From positions 1 through 6,873 of the forward strand of contig PWHX01000095.1 of NCBI GenBank assembly GCA_003555415.1: 6,873 bases of DNA, in the 5' to 3' direction. This document shows, piece after piece, positions 6,410 to 6,873 of the stretch (within the stretch, counting starts at the first letter, position 1; every line of letters begins with the position of its first letter). The position numbers and the translations under genes are program-made. This stretch comes from Syntrophomonadaceae bacterium. GTDB lineage: Bacteria; Bacillota; Dethiobacteria; SKNC01. Below the pieces are notes generated by a model. That model ran no database searches. It saw nothing but the letters and a program-made list of their open reading frames with translations, and was not told the origin of the DNA.

Positions 6410-6415
6410 GAAGTT
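6398..6415. repeat. Perfect inverted repeat centred on the -35 box
   Basis: AACTTCT (6398-6404) and AGAAGTT (6409-6415) are perfect reverse complements separated by 4 bases. The TTGACA -35 box (6409-6404) spans the centre. As DNA it resembles an operator; as RNA it would be a 7-bp hairpin starting about 6 bases after the DUF3189 stop, but no T-tract follows on the minus strand, so it is not a standard terminator. Confidence 0.6.
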
Positions 6416-6420
6416 TGGTA

Positions 6421-6873
6421 TTATTTTAAGTTCTCACCCTGGGTATTGTTTTTTACCTTTTTCTTAACTTCATTAACCAGACGAACAAACCGGAAATAAC
6501 CTGTTTGTATTCCTTTAACAGTCATAGGACGCCCCAGTTTAACCAGCCCCATGCGCCGGGAAAGAAATCCGCCAAACCTGGTTAAATGGTTTATTTCTGC
6601 TAGGGAATCCACCATAAGTAACTGTTTGGAAGGAATTTCGTAAATCTTTAACAGGCTGAGTATGAACCTTATCACTACATCTTTTTTATTGGCCAGACCC
6701 AATATATATATGTCAGAATTAAATTCATCAACACCTATATAATAAGGGATTCCGATCTGTTTATTGCTTGCCTTGTCGTAATAGGGTAAGGTTAATATTT
6801 CTTTGGAGCTAGGAACTCTATTTGTGGGAAGCATCCCCACATGAATGGCCGAAGCAATAACTGAAGTATGGGC
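6421..6873 (-). CDS. DUF3189 family protein, function unknown (5' end beyond the window)
   Basis: The frame is open from the window edge to a TAA at 6423-6421 and gives 150 residues, starting AHTSVIASAIHVGMLPTNRV. This matches the conserved N-terminal part of the DUF3189 family of Firmicutes, which usually begins with about ten residues ending in a YHCYGG-like motif; only that short piece is missing. A GTG at 6840 could be mistaken for the start but lies inside the conserved region. Other visible family features are an LPYYDK motif, a GVDE segment and a basic, charged tail (VNEVKKKVKN). There is no membrane segment, and no reaction is known for the family. It precedes the DUF512 gene by 92 bases on the same strand, with a promoter candidate and inverted repeat between them, so it may be in a separate transcript or read through. 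Confidence 0.8.
   Translation of the reverse strand, partial: AHTSVIASAIHVGMLPTNRVPSSKEILTLPYYDKASNKQIGIPYYIGVDEFNSDIYILGLANKKDVVIRFILSLLKIYEIPSKQLLMVDSLAEINHLTRFGGFLSRRMGLVKLGRPMTVKGIQTGYFRFVRLVNEVKKKVKNNTQGENLK

Noticed and set aside
6838..6840. GTG as the true start of the DUF3189 gene
   Set aside because: The frame stays open to the window edge and the 11 upstream residues match the family's conserved N-terminal region, so the real start is outside the window.
1..6873. Mobile element, prophage, CRISPR array, tRNA or defence system
   Set aside because: No transposase, integrase, direct-repeat array, tRNA-like cloverleaf or defence-gene motif was seen. All genes are core or conserved Firmicute genes with similar base composition by eye.

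Overview
The window looks like an ordinary chromosomal segment of an endospore-forming, AT-rich Gram-positive bacterium, most likely a Clostridia-type Firmicute. The evidence is a full-length spoIVA (a spore-coat ATPase found only in endospore formers), a PlsY/GpsA phospholipid gene pair, two protein families typical of Clostridia (DUF512 and DUF3189), strong AGGAGG-type ribosome binding sites and frequent TTG starts. A genus cannot be named from this sequence alone.

Layout, left to right. The plus strand carries only the 3' end of an RlmD-type 23S rRNA uracil-5-methyltransferase (to 223). It converges on a minus-strand block that fills the rest of the window, and a near-symmetrical bidirectional terminator (257-290) lies between them. 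Read in its own direction (right to left), the minus-strand block contains: a DUF3189 gene entering from the right edge (6421-6873, 5' end missing); a 92-base gap with a sigma-A-like promoter whose -35 box sits inside a perfect inverted repeat; a tight four-gene run of a PDZ/radical-SAM-like DUF512 protein (5012-6328), der (3677-4996), plsY (3029-3640) and gpsA (1964-3001), with gaps of 15, 36 and 27 bases; a 187-base gap with a factor-independent terminator and a candidate sigma-E promoter; and spoIVA (295-1776).

How the genes fit together. GpsA makes sn-glycerol 3-phosphate and PlsY acylates it to lysophosphatidate, so two consecutive early steps of phospholipid synthesis are side by side. 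Der is a double-GTPase for 50S ribosome assembly. The DUF512 protein is an uncharacterised PDZ plus Fe-S protein that appears to head the transcript. SpoIVA follows as a separate, probably mother-cell-specific unit. From memory, B. subtilis has a related der-gpsA-...-spoIVA order, so this is conserved synteny rather than a mobile or accessory region. No RNA genes, CRISPR arrays, insertion sequences or prophage traces were seen. No stretch longer than 300 bases lacks a gene. The least understood parts are the DUF512 and DUF3189 proteins and the regulatory structures in the two larger gaps; I do not see a clearly new biological system here.
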